Position numbers and translations under genes: made by a program. A model generated the notes under the pieces. It made no database searches. It saw nothing but the letters and a program-made list of their open reading frames with translations, and was not told the origin of the DNA. 12,623 nt of DNA. Source: Monoraphidium neglectum. Lineage: Eukaryota; Chlorophyta; Chlorophyceae; Sphaeropleales; Selenastraceae. Below, one piece after another: positions 1 to 8,234 of this stretch. Within the stretch, counting starts at the first letter, position 1, and every line of letters starts with the position of its first letter. The stretch spans positions 5,419 through 18,041 of the forward strand of contig NW_014013020.1 of the NCBI RefSeq assembly GCF_000611645.1, written 5' to 3'.

Positions 1-995
1 GAGGCAGTGCACAGGTAATTGCCTGGCCTTGTGTGCGCGTAGCTGTAGGGCCTGACTTGATGGCTTGTACCTCCTTTAAAAGCACGCTGTCGTGCTCTCA
101 CAAGGGCCCACGACAGCTGACACGCGCGACATTGCTTGGCAGCTTCCGCGAGGTAGCCGGCAGGAAGCCGACACACAGACGCACGGTCCTGCTCACAAAA
201 GCGTGATCCCTTCACTGTGCCGCCTCAATATCCCCACGTCTCGGGAAAAGACGCACTGCCAGGGTGCGAGCACCTCGACCAGACTTCCGCCCTCTGGGCC
301 ACTGTCGCATCCTCCTTGCACGACACATGCGTGGAGCTACAGGTAACCACCAGGTTAGTTGCGAGCTTTGAGTTTGGTTGCGGCGGGGGTGATGTAGATG
401 GTGAGCAGGTGGTCGGCGCGGCAGGAGGCACATTGTCTGCCACCCCGGCACTTGGTAGGTATAGTGCAGAAGTGTTCAAGCTCCATTGATATGAGGCGAA
501 TTGATTGCTGCTGCTTGCTGCAGGCCATGAGGACAACACGCACCGAGGACAGCATTACAGTGAGTACGACACAACGCCGCCGAAGAGCTGGCCCAGCTTG
601 AGGATTCGGATGGCCCCCGAAAGCGCAGCAACGTGCAGCAGCAGCTGCAGTGGCAGCACTGCAGCCGCAGCTGGCAGCACTGCCGCCGCAGGTGCCAACA
701 TTGCAAAGGAGTCAATGCAACGCTCAGGTGCGATTGGGTTTTGCACACTGCCTTACACACGTGCAGGACATGCTCAGCCACAAACTGTTGCTCGGCAAGA
801 TCTACAACTCCAGGCCGCTGCCAGTGTCTTGTGAACAAGGAGAAGTCAGCTGCAGCAATTGCGGCCTGCAACCTTTGCTTAGTGTGTGCGGTTGCTTGGC
901 TGGCCTCATGCTGCCATCTGCCCTGTGCTCCTGACCAAGCATATTAACGACCATTCTCCCTTTTGTGGTTGCTCACAGGTGACTTGCAGCCGCCC
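1..995 (+). other. 5' region with possible unresolved upstream exons
   Basis: No complete gene can be assembled here. Several stretches look exon-like. One, open in frame from about 217, ends at 342 with CAG before a plausible donor (gtaacc at 343) and encodes a helix-like segment including HLDQTSALWATVASSL. A second starts after the acceptor ctgcag at 518-523. A third reads ELAQLEDSDGPRKRSNVQQQ around 585-645, and a fourth, in another frame, reads VQDMLSHKLLLGKIYNSR around 762-811. The four cannot be joined with consistent phases and reasonable intron lengths. A clear acceptor, ctcacag ending at 978, precedes the Gln-rich exon, so the gene at 996 may extend upstream into this region. Otherwise the interval would be its promoter and 5' UTR. 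Confidence 0.35.
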
Positions 996-1335
996 ATGCG
1001 GTACATGCCACAGCATCCTCTGAGAGCTGCAGTGGCTGCGGCGGCTTCTGCTCCCGCTGCTGCTGTAAGAGCAGCTGCAGCTGCTGGTACTGCTGTAATA
1101 GCTGCTGCAAAAGCTGGTGCTACTGCTGCAATAACTGCTCTCACCTCTGCTGCTGCTGCGACTGCTGCTGCGGCTGCTCCGCGGCAAGCGCAGCAGCAGC
1201 AGGAGCAGCAGCAGCTTGCGTTGTTGCTGCAGCAGCTGCTGCTGCAGCAGCAGGAGCAGCAGAAGCAGCAGCGAGAACAGCACCACGAACATCTGCGCGA
1301 GCAGAAGCGCCTGCTGGAGCAGCAGCAGCTGCTGC

Positions 1336-1392
<57 letters not shown>

Positions 1393-3233
1393 TGCTGCAG
1401 CAGATTTGGCAGGCTGTGCAAGTGGCAGCTCCTCGCAGCGCCACACTAGCAGCTTCGACTGCCGATGCAGGCAGGCTGTCGGATGTCAGGCGGGCGCTGC
1501 AGTGCTCCGTGCGGCTTGTTTGTGATGAGGTCTGCGTGCGCACAGCTGACGGCTCCAGGGTTCCGCCCATCCAGCAGCTCCTCTCTCGAGATGTGGACAG
1601 CGGCCACTTCGTTTGGTAGGTTGTGTTTGTGGGCTGATGAGACCAACACAGCTGCGCAGGCACTCAAGCAAGCTTGCTTAAGCTTGCGTGTTCTGCATCA
1701 CCGCTCCATAACGCTGCGGCTGCGACAATTTTGTGCCGGACCGATTGCGCCGGACCGATTGCGTAAACATCATTTGACAACTTGCCATGCTTGCAGGCAA
1801 GCAGGCGTGGTTGAGCCCCAACACCGGGTAGCATACCTGAGGCACATGAAGGCCAGGCTCATGGCCAAATTCCGTCAGAACCACAATGCCGACCTACCCG
1901 ACGAAGTGGAGTGGACTGATGCTACCAGCACACTGCTCAAGTAGGTTTCAACAACATGGTCCTGGCACCGTCACTTCAGAAAGGGCCAGCAAGTTCTACA
2001 TATGCATGACACTGTGCTCCACCCCCCCACCCTCCCACCCCCGCACCAGGTACACACCACAGGGCTGTGCGTTCCCCATTTCCTCCAAGAACGACGAGGT
2101 CATGGCGGCGCATTGCTTTATTCCTGAAGCTGGTTTGGTTGGACTCGAGGTCAAGAAGCAGTTGAACCCCAAGGTAGGTGACTATAACGGTGTTGTTGTT
2201 GTTGTTGTTGTTGATGATGATGATGATGATGATGATAATGATGATGATATCCTGCTGTGCACACTGATATGCAACGAGCGTTAGCCCAACGCGTGGCAAC
2301 GCGTGCCCACTTCCTCTTCAGGCCATCAGGCAGGCCGAGGTGGAATTTTACGTGTGGGACTACCATTCCAGCTTCCCCTTCTGCCAGATCGTAACGGATT
2401 TTGGCAGGGGGGGCGTGGCCTTCTACTACCAAGGCACAGATGCGGATGGCTCCAGGGTGGTCTGCCAGCATGTCTTTTGCACGATGGACAAGCTGTACGA
2501 CTTCATAGCAGCGCTGATCCATGGACTGCCCCAGCACGTACTGAGCTCGACCCCAAGCGCCGAGGTGACAACGGCTTGCACGCTCGATTGACCAACTGCC
2601 ATGCACGTGCCCAGCCATCCTTCTTTGCTTGTAGACACTCACAGGCCAGGGACCGATTGCACACGTCACACAAAGTCTTGCATGGATTGCCATGGCAGGG
2701 GCGCGTGCGTACGATGACATTTGATACTGGTGAACGGTGCGCAGCATGCGCCCCTGCCCCTTCAGCAACTGATACGTGCTTGTGCTTGCACGCGCCTAAT
2801 GGTGGTATGTGCTGCCCTGCCCACGACATCGCTTGTGCAGGGTGTGCTGTTTCCTGCGGAGCTGTCTACGCCAAAGCGCATGAGGCTGCAGCCCCTTGTA
2901 CCGCTCCGCCAGCCAACGGTCTTTGTGCTCGATCCCAATGTTGATGGTCCATCTGGGGGCGACGGGGCGTCCGGCAGTGGTGCTGATGACACTGCTGGGG
3001 GTGCCGGTGGAGCTGCGGGGTCGACCTCGAGGGCTGGGATCGGCGCTGCAGGAGGCGGCAGGCTGGGGTACGTCATGTCTGGAGGCGTTGCAGCCGGCAC
3101 CGAGGGGGCCACGCACCATGGGCTGCATGCTGGGGCGCCAGGCCCTGATTATGCTAAAGCGATGCGGATTCTTTACGACATGCAGCAGGGCAGCGACGTG
3201 GCTTGCTTGCAGGACTTGGAAGATTTCGACTGA
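996..3233 (+). CDS. Ala/Gln-rich protein of unknown function, five exons
   Basis: The proposed exons are 996-1615, 1797-1940, 2050-2173, 2322-2564 and 2841-3233. All junctions are GT-AG and phase-consistent, giving 507 residues and a TGA stop at 3231. The start at ATG 996 is the weak point: the frame is open upstream to the acceptor at 977-978, so a 5' exon is possible. Residues about 11-62 are Ala-rich, and about 64-140 are Gln/Leu/Glu-rich (a probable coiled coil) with 17 consecutive CAG-encoded Gln. From about 207 the composition becomes normal. Exons 2-4 encode a likely folded region containing RVAYLRHMKARLMAKF, VEFYVWDYHSSFPF and MDKLYDFIAALIHGL. The last exon is Gly/Ala-rich and ends in an acidic-aromatic LEDFD tail. 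I do not recognise the family. The composition resembles transcriptional coregulators, but that is inference. Confidence 0.6.
1341..1391 (+). repeat. (CAG)17 microsatellite encoding polyglutamine
   Basis: Seventeen perfect consecutive CAG codons lie inside a longer CAG/CTG-rich exon segment (about 1189-1403). In the chosen frame they encode Gln. The same DNA read in other frames or on the other strand gives spurious Ser, Leu, Ala or Cys runs. Perfect repeats of this length are expected to vary between strains. Confidence 0.9.
1735..1762 (+). repeat. Tandem duplication of a 14-bp unit in intron 1
   Basis: GCCGGACCGATTGC occurs twice back to back (1735-1748 and 1749-1762). It lies within the first intron of the Gln-rich gene, about 35 nt before the acceptor at 1795-1796. 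It looks like a simple replication-slippage duplication. No function is evident. Confidence 0.85.
2192..2249 (+). repeat. (GTT)n(GAT)n compound microsatellite in intron 3
   Basis: About seven GTT units run directly into about a dozen GAT units with one GAT-to-AAT interruption. The tract begins 18 nt after the exon 3 donor at 2174 and occupies much of the 148-nt intron. Reading it as coding would give poly-Val followed by poly-Asp, and the frame ends at the TAG at 2282-2284, so it fits intron better than exon. Confidence 0.85.
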
Positions 3234-3314
3234 CCTGTCGGCTGTTGTGTATGTCTGAAGGCCTTGGTCGAGGATCATCCACATTGTTGCAAGTTCAGAT
3301 TGTTGATGGTAATT

Positions 3315-3373
3315 CTGCTGCTGCGGCTGCTGCTGCGGCTGCGGCTGCTGCTGCGGCTGCTGCTGCCGCTGCT
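3315..3373 (+). repeat. GCT/GCG imperfect trinucleotide repeat
   Basis: About 60 nt of CTG/CGG/GCT-type triplets begin 82 nt after the stop of the Gln-rich gene. Read in frame +2 it gives a run of about 20 alanines followed by RQVREFF, which could be an alternative or extra 3' exon. The simplest reading is a repeat within the 3' UTR. Confidence 0.8.
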
Positions 3374-3755
3374 CGTCAAGTGCGTGAGTTTTTCCGGGCG
3401 ATGGTTTTTGAGGCTCGCGAGTGCTGGGGCGGCTTGTGTAGATGTATTGCCTGTGCAAGGAGTCAGCGCATTGCGTGCCTGATCATCAGTAACTGTTTTC
3501 CGTAAAGATGGCTTGAGACTGCCAACCCAGCGGCTGTGTTCTCGTGTCTCTTCAACCTCAAACGTATTGCCTTTTTAGGAGGCATGGACCAGTCCACAGG
3601 CGCCTTGCTCTGCCGGTGCAGATGGAATTGCATGTTCTGCAGTCCACCAGCTGCGCTCCGCACGGCCGTGTGCCTGGACACTTATTTCATTCTTGGTGCT
3701 GCACAACGCGTTGCGTGGTTGCTCCACGCGCCATAAACCCAAGTAAGGTTCCACA

Positions 3756-3760
3756 TGTAA
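3756..3760 (+). promoter_or_regulatory. Candidate polyadenylation signal TGTAA
   Basis: TGTAA is the usual poly(A) signal in chlorophyte green algae. This copy lies about 520 nt after the stop of the Gln-rich gene, a believable 3' UTR length in that lineage. Five-base motifs occur often by chance, so support is weak without transcript ends. Confidence 0.3.
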
Positions 3761-4476
3761 AGGGGAACGTTGGCAGGATGCTTTGCACAAAGTCAAACAT
3801 GTCATAGTGCCGGATGTTGCCCACGCAAGCCGCGGCAGTTCGCTTGAATGCTGAAAAGCGCCAACCTGCACGCTGCTGCTGGGCGAAATGTACTTGCCGC
3901 AATCTTTCAACGTGAGAGCGGTTGTGGACTGCTCGCATCAAGGGCCTGTCCAGTCGTTGGCCAGCATCGAAATGCAAGGGGCCTGCAACAAAGCAAGGCA
4001 ACAGCTATACTCCATGCATGCGTGAAGCAGCAGGGACGCTGCCCTGTTGTTGCTGCCACAACTCACCGCGCGCTGCATCAACTTGTTGCTCACGCGGCCC
4101 CATGAAGAAAAGCGGCGCGTACTTTGAACACACTCTGTTCAAGTATATGGCACTCCACACGATGTTGCCTCATGCAAGAATGTTGACGCAAAACTCCGTT
4201 GGAATTTTTTAGCGGCCTTGCGCAAGACGGCCCAGCTATGCCAACATCCTGCTGGGGTCCGTCTTGCTCGGAGGCGTCACTGGTCAACCCCTGCAGGCGG
4301 CGCTTACTTACTTGCAGCGCCTGGCGCAGTACTCAGTGCTCCCTGCTGCTCAACCCAGTCCCATGCATCCGTTCCCTTCCCCAGCAGACTCTCAACCATC
4401 AACAGCAGTCCGTCTCACAGCGCTCGCGAGGCGCAGTGGCTGAGAGCAGCGATATGTGCTGGGCACGGGGCCGAGG

Positions 4477-7400
4477 TCAGATATCCGCCACTCTGAGGAC
4501 GATCTTGCCGCGCGCGTGTCCGCCCTCCGAGTGCGCGTGAGCCTCCGCAACCTATGGGCAGCAAGGGGCGCGGTAGCGTGTGCATCTACAAGAGGCCACC
4601 AAACCAACAGTCCTGCTTTTTTGACGGCAAAAGAATGCAAGCCCAGGTTCTCACTTGCCTGCCAAAAACGGCAAACCACGCTCCCCCCGTTGCACATCCC
4701 TGCAGCCCAGGTTTGGTCCGGGTGTCCCCAGGAAACATGGCCCCACCACCTGCTCCAGGGACAGCACCCTGTCGATGAGGGGCTTCACCTTGCCCTCCGC
4801 CATCAGGGCGGCCACCTGGCGTTGTTTGGGGGTAAAATCTGGGCTGGTGGGTAGCTCGTGTGGGCGCAGATTTTGTTACGGACGGTCAGGTAAATCGTGT
4901 AACGTGTCGGGTGGCGGGGATGGAGGAAGCAGTGGGGAAGGGGGCGTGCGGGGTCTCGAAAGTGCACCAGCAAAGTTGGGCGGGTCAGGTGTCCCAGGAT
5001 AAATAAAGGTCAGTGTGACAGGGAGCTCACACCCGACCTTGTGCGCAGCGACTCAGAGGCACAACACTTGCCGGCGGCCGCAGACCACCACGAAAGCCGC
5101 CGGCCACCCCGCCGCCGCGCACCCGCCCGCTGCAGCGCACCCACCTGCTGCAGGCCCCTCGACGCCTGGGGCCGCATCACCAGCAGCTCGTAGCTTGGGC
5201 CCCAGCCCAGCGCCGACAGCAGGGTGCCCTTGGCCACGCAGTACACTGTTGCAGCCAGCCCCCGCGCGACGCCATATCTACAGCCATGGCAGCGGCAGCA
5301 GCCGCGGCAAACGCAAGGGGGTGGGGGGTGGGAACGCACAGCGCACACTTCAGACAGAGTTGGTGGTCGTGGGTTTGTGTGCGCGCAGCCGTGGGGCCGT
5401 AGACCTGCCGTCTTTGGCTCATCGCCCTTCAGGATGTTTGCATCGCCACCTGCAGCATTGGTGCGGCCGGCACAGCAGGCGGCGGCCTTGCGCTGCATCG
5501 CAAAACCGGCATCACACGTGTGCGCGCCCTGTTTTCATTGTCCAATGGCGACAGCATGAAATGAATGGCGCAGCGGCTCACTTCTTGATCCAGCCATGCG
5601 CGAGGACATTCACATAGTGGCCGCGCCGCTCGCCCTGCAGGGGTGTGAGCGCCCATGCACTTGCAACGGCCTCGCGCGAGCTCTGCCGGTGATGACACTG
5701 CCATGCATGTAGGCCGGGCGCTCATGCAAGCAGCTGCGTGTCAGCGACACATATCGAATTGCCGTCTGCATTGGGCAACATCCTTGTGAAGCGAAGAAAG
5801 GCCATGCACGCGTGCAACGGCCTCGAAGCTTCCCACCTTGCCGCCCTTCTTGAGTAGCTTCACGCCCCTGGTCTCGTAGTCGCCCCCGATAAGGTCAACG
5901 ATGATGTCATACGGCCCCGGGGCGACGTCATCAAACCTGTCCTTGGTGTAGTCGACTGCCACGTCAGCGCCCAGGGTCTGGGTCACCAGGGCCACGTTGG
6001 AGGGGCCGCAGGTGGCGGTGACGCGCGCACCCAGCGCCTTGGCAATCTGGGCGTGGTGGGTTGCATGATGTGTTTGCACGCGTGCGTGTTTTATGTGTGT
6101 GCTTGTGTGCGAATGTGTGCGAATGTGGGTAGCAGGGGTCCTTGCAAAAGTTGGATGTCAGTCCTGACGGTGTCAGCGAGGACGCTTCGCACGCACTAAC
6201 AGACGGCCATCAGGCGTTGTTGCTGACAAGCGGCACCCCTTGATACCGTAATGGAATCGCGGAGCCCCGTCTCGCCCCCCCCTTCCGTCCTCAAGGCGAG
6301 ATCACCTGGATGGCGAAGCTGCCCACGCCGCCCGATCCCGCGTGCACCAGCACCGCCTTGCCCTCCAGCGGCATGCGCGCCTCCAGCGCCTGCCACGCCG
6401 TCATGGCGGCCAGGGGCACGGCGGCCGCCTCCTCGTAGCCAATCCCATCCGGGATCTTTTCAAGGGTATCTTGGGGCGCGGATACAAACTCCGCATAGGT
6501 GCCGTAGGTCACGTTGAACACCTGCTGCCCCGTGCAGCCGAAGACGCGGTCACCCTTTTTGAAGGGGCTGCCCTCGTCAGCCTCCAGAACGACGCCCGCC
6601 ACGTCGCCGCCGGGGATCTGTTGGCGTAAAGATGGAATCGGGCTTTGGGCATGCGCTCAAGCCAGAGGCGGTGTATGCTACACAGCAGCCTGTCACTGGG
6701 GAAAGGTTCAAGCCTGCAGAAAGGGGTTAAAACCAATGAGCCTCGCCGATCGAGCACTCCCCTGGTGGGAGCGGGCTGCGCGTCGAGCAGCAGCTCGTGA
6801 CTTACTCGAGTGTGTTCCCGCTGCGCACCTTTGGGAACGTCACCACCGCGCGTGGCACCTGCTTCCCCTCTCGCATCTGGTGTCACGCGCGAGCATGTAA
6901 TGGGAATGACAGGGGTAACATGCTGGGCGGATGCATGCGTGCGTGCGTCGTGGTGCCTTTCGAAAGTTCTGCAAAGAACTGCATACAGCAGTTGTGTGGC
7001 ACGCAACTCTGAGCGGGCGGCTGCACCCCAGCCCTGTGGCACTGCACTGCCAGTTGCCTGTCAGTAGGGGAAGCCCAGGGTGTGGTGAGGTGGTGCCCTC
7101 TGCTCGCCTCAATAATAAACTAGTGCCGCACCACAGCCACAACCATGCTCCAACGCACACGTGCACATGCACACACACACACACACACGCACACGCACAT
7201 ACACACACGCGCACGTACACAGGCATGCTCGCACCCGCACACGCACACATGCGCGTGCACATGCACATGACGAAATGCCCGCATGTATTAGTGCGCATGC
7301 CAGCGCACGTGCACTTGCACACTGGAACACCATACCTTGACATCAATTGGGTTGACTGATGCCGCCGCCACCTGTATGAGCACCTCACCAGCCTTGCGCT

Positions 7401-7845
7401 GGGGCTTCGGAAAATCCGCCTCCACCTGGGGGGGCAACACATGCGTGGGCAACACAGCGATGCCGGGCACAGGAGTTGGCAGGGGCCGCCCCGGCCGGCG
7501 CGCTCGCAGCTCCCCAGGAACGCGGCGGCCGCGGCTGGTTGAGGCTGCAGCCGCGGGGGAGCTGTAGGCCGCTGCGCAGGCGCCCGACTGCTGCTGCAGC
7601 AGGGCCTCGACTGGTGCTGCCGCTACCGCTGCTGCTGCACCGGTACGTGCTGCACGCTTTGGCACGTCTCCCCTGAGAGGTGCCTCGTTGCCATACGGTA
7701 CTGTCCGCGCAGCGCCGCCAGCAAATACGCCATGCACGGCTTGAGCGGTGCCAGCAGCTCCCCCCTGATCCCGCTGGTGTCGTCTTGCCAGCCCTACCTT
7801 CAAAACGTCCGGCGGGCCTTGCGCCCGCATAACAGCCGCGCGCAT
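4477..7845 (-). CDS. Zinc-free MDR NAD(P)H:quinone oxidoreductase, RTN4IP1-like (copy A)
   Basis: The nine exons, in coding order, are 7845-7798, 7425-7336, 6876-6829, 6617-6306, 6046-5837, 5634-5582, 5277-5145, 4815-4750 and 4551-4477. All junctions are GT-AG with matching phases, giving 344 aa. The start MRAAVMRAQGPP is typical of quinone oxidoreductases and shows no obvious targeting peptide. Visible landmarks are AAASVNPIDVK, GGDVAGVV, GDRVFG, the Rossmann dinucleotide loop HAGSGGVG (about residues 154-161), LLKKGGK and the C-terminal GHARGKIVLRV shared with RTN4IP1-type proteins. The cysteine ligands of zinc alcohol dehydrogenases are absent. The expected activity is NAD(P)H-dependent reduction of quinones or enones; the substrate is unknown. 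It is divergently transcribed from a close paralogue. Exon 3 (48 nt) is supported by alignment to the paralogue. Confidence 0.85.
4552..4749 (-). other. Last intron of copy A, conserved in copy B
   Basis: This 198-nt intron lies between exons 8 and 9. It aligns over nearly its whole length with intron 7 of the plus-strand paralogue (10740-10951), at roughly 85-90% identity by eye. Both copies share a central segment including GTTTGCCGTTTTTGGCAGG and two copies of the direct repeat AACCTGGGCT. No other interior intron pair in the two genes shows such conservation. Confidence 0.8.
7141..7330 (+). repeat. CA/GCAC-rich alternating purine-pyrimidine repeat in intron 2 of copy A
   Basis: A degenerate tract of CA, CG and TA steps includes a pure (CA) core near 7169-7188. 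It sits at the 5' end of the second intron of the minus-strand gene, just downstream of the donor at 7335. Such alternating tracts can adopt Z-DNA, which is inference here. The intron carrying it has no counterpart in the plus-strand paralogue. Confidence 0.8.
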
Positions 7846-8234
7846 GTTGACAGCCAGCGCAGGGTACCGGTAGGATCGACGAAGCTGGCTTTACGCCACC
7901 GCTGATGAGGATGATGCGTTGCGGCAGAGACGGGCTCACGGCGCTGCGAGTGGCGTGTTCGCGGGGCAGGAGCAGGTTGCGGATTGATCATGCAAGTCCC
8001 AAATCAAATTGACATCCCCAAATTCACACATGGTAAAAGATGAACCGTTGAGGCGGTCGGTTGACAGGTGAGAGGTGACACGGCTCGTCCTGCGCTTGAA
8101 GCAGCGCAGGTGATCAGGTCACTCCCGCTGATTTTATTGGAATACCCAGTTCAAACAAGTCGGTATCACACCCAGATCAGGACACCTTCTCAATAGTTCA
8201 ATTTCATGCAGATACTCGCGTGCCATTAAGAATT
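7846..8234. promoter_or_regulatory. Shared divergent upstream region of the oxidoreductase pair
   Basis: The 389 nt between the two start codons must hold both 5' UTRs and promoters unless remote exons exist. From about 7985 it is more AT-rich than its surroundings. An ATTGG (inverse CCAAT) lies at 8136-8140 and an 8-bp perfect inverted repeat at 8089-8110. No convincing TATA box is visible in either direction. The interval does not itself look like a mirrored duplicate, so the inverted duplication did not leave symmetric promoters. Confidence 0.5.
8089..8110. repeat. Perfect 8-bp inverted repeat with 6-nt loop
   Basis: The arms CCTGCGCT (8089-8096) and AGCGCAGG (8103-8110) are exactly complementary around TGAAGC. 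It lies 125 nt upstream of the plus-strand ATG. It could be a dimeric protein-binding site or a 5' UTR hairpin, or chance. Nothing in the sequence decides between these. Confidence 0.5.

Larger units (their letters stand above)
3234..4476. other. Convergent intergenic interval without a recognised gene
   Basis: This stretch lies between the stop of the Gln-rich gene and the stop of the minus-strand oxidoreductase gene. Both 3' UTRs should fall here. The longest open frames have no recognisable domains and no convincing exon chain. It contains a GCT/GCG repeat near 3315 and a candidate TGTAA signal at 3756. I see no RNA gene or transposon terminus. Confidence 0.6.

Noticed and set aside
906..1663. 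Long minus-strand open frames rich in Leu, Ser, Cys and Ala opposite the CAG tract
   Set aside because: They are translations of the CAG/CTG repeat in other frames. The plus frame gives Gln/Leu/Glu and splices in phase to four further exons.
1666..1679. Perfect 14-bp palindrome AAGCAAGCTTGCTT
   Set aside because: It lies in an intron with no associated element or partner site. A palindrome of this length can occur by chance.
1886..2284. Protein with a poly-Val and poly-Asp tail
   Set aside because: The tail is intron sequence (GTT/GAT repeats) after the donor at 2174. The true exon ends at LNPK.
6806..6828. A 23-nt microexon (VRSGNTL plus a split codon) with a good gtaagt donor in copy A
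   Set aside because: It splices in phase to an upstream-extended exon, but the 48-nt exon at 6829-6876 encodes VPRAVVTFPK, which matches VPRLVTAIPR of copy B far better and keeps the same acceptor as copy B.
7109..7333. Cys/Val/Ala-rich minus-strand open frame
   Set aside because: It is a translation of the CA-rich repeat inside an intron.
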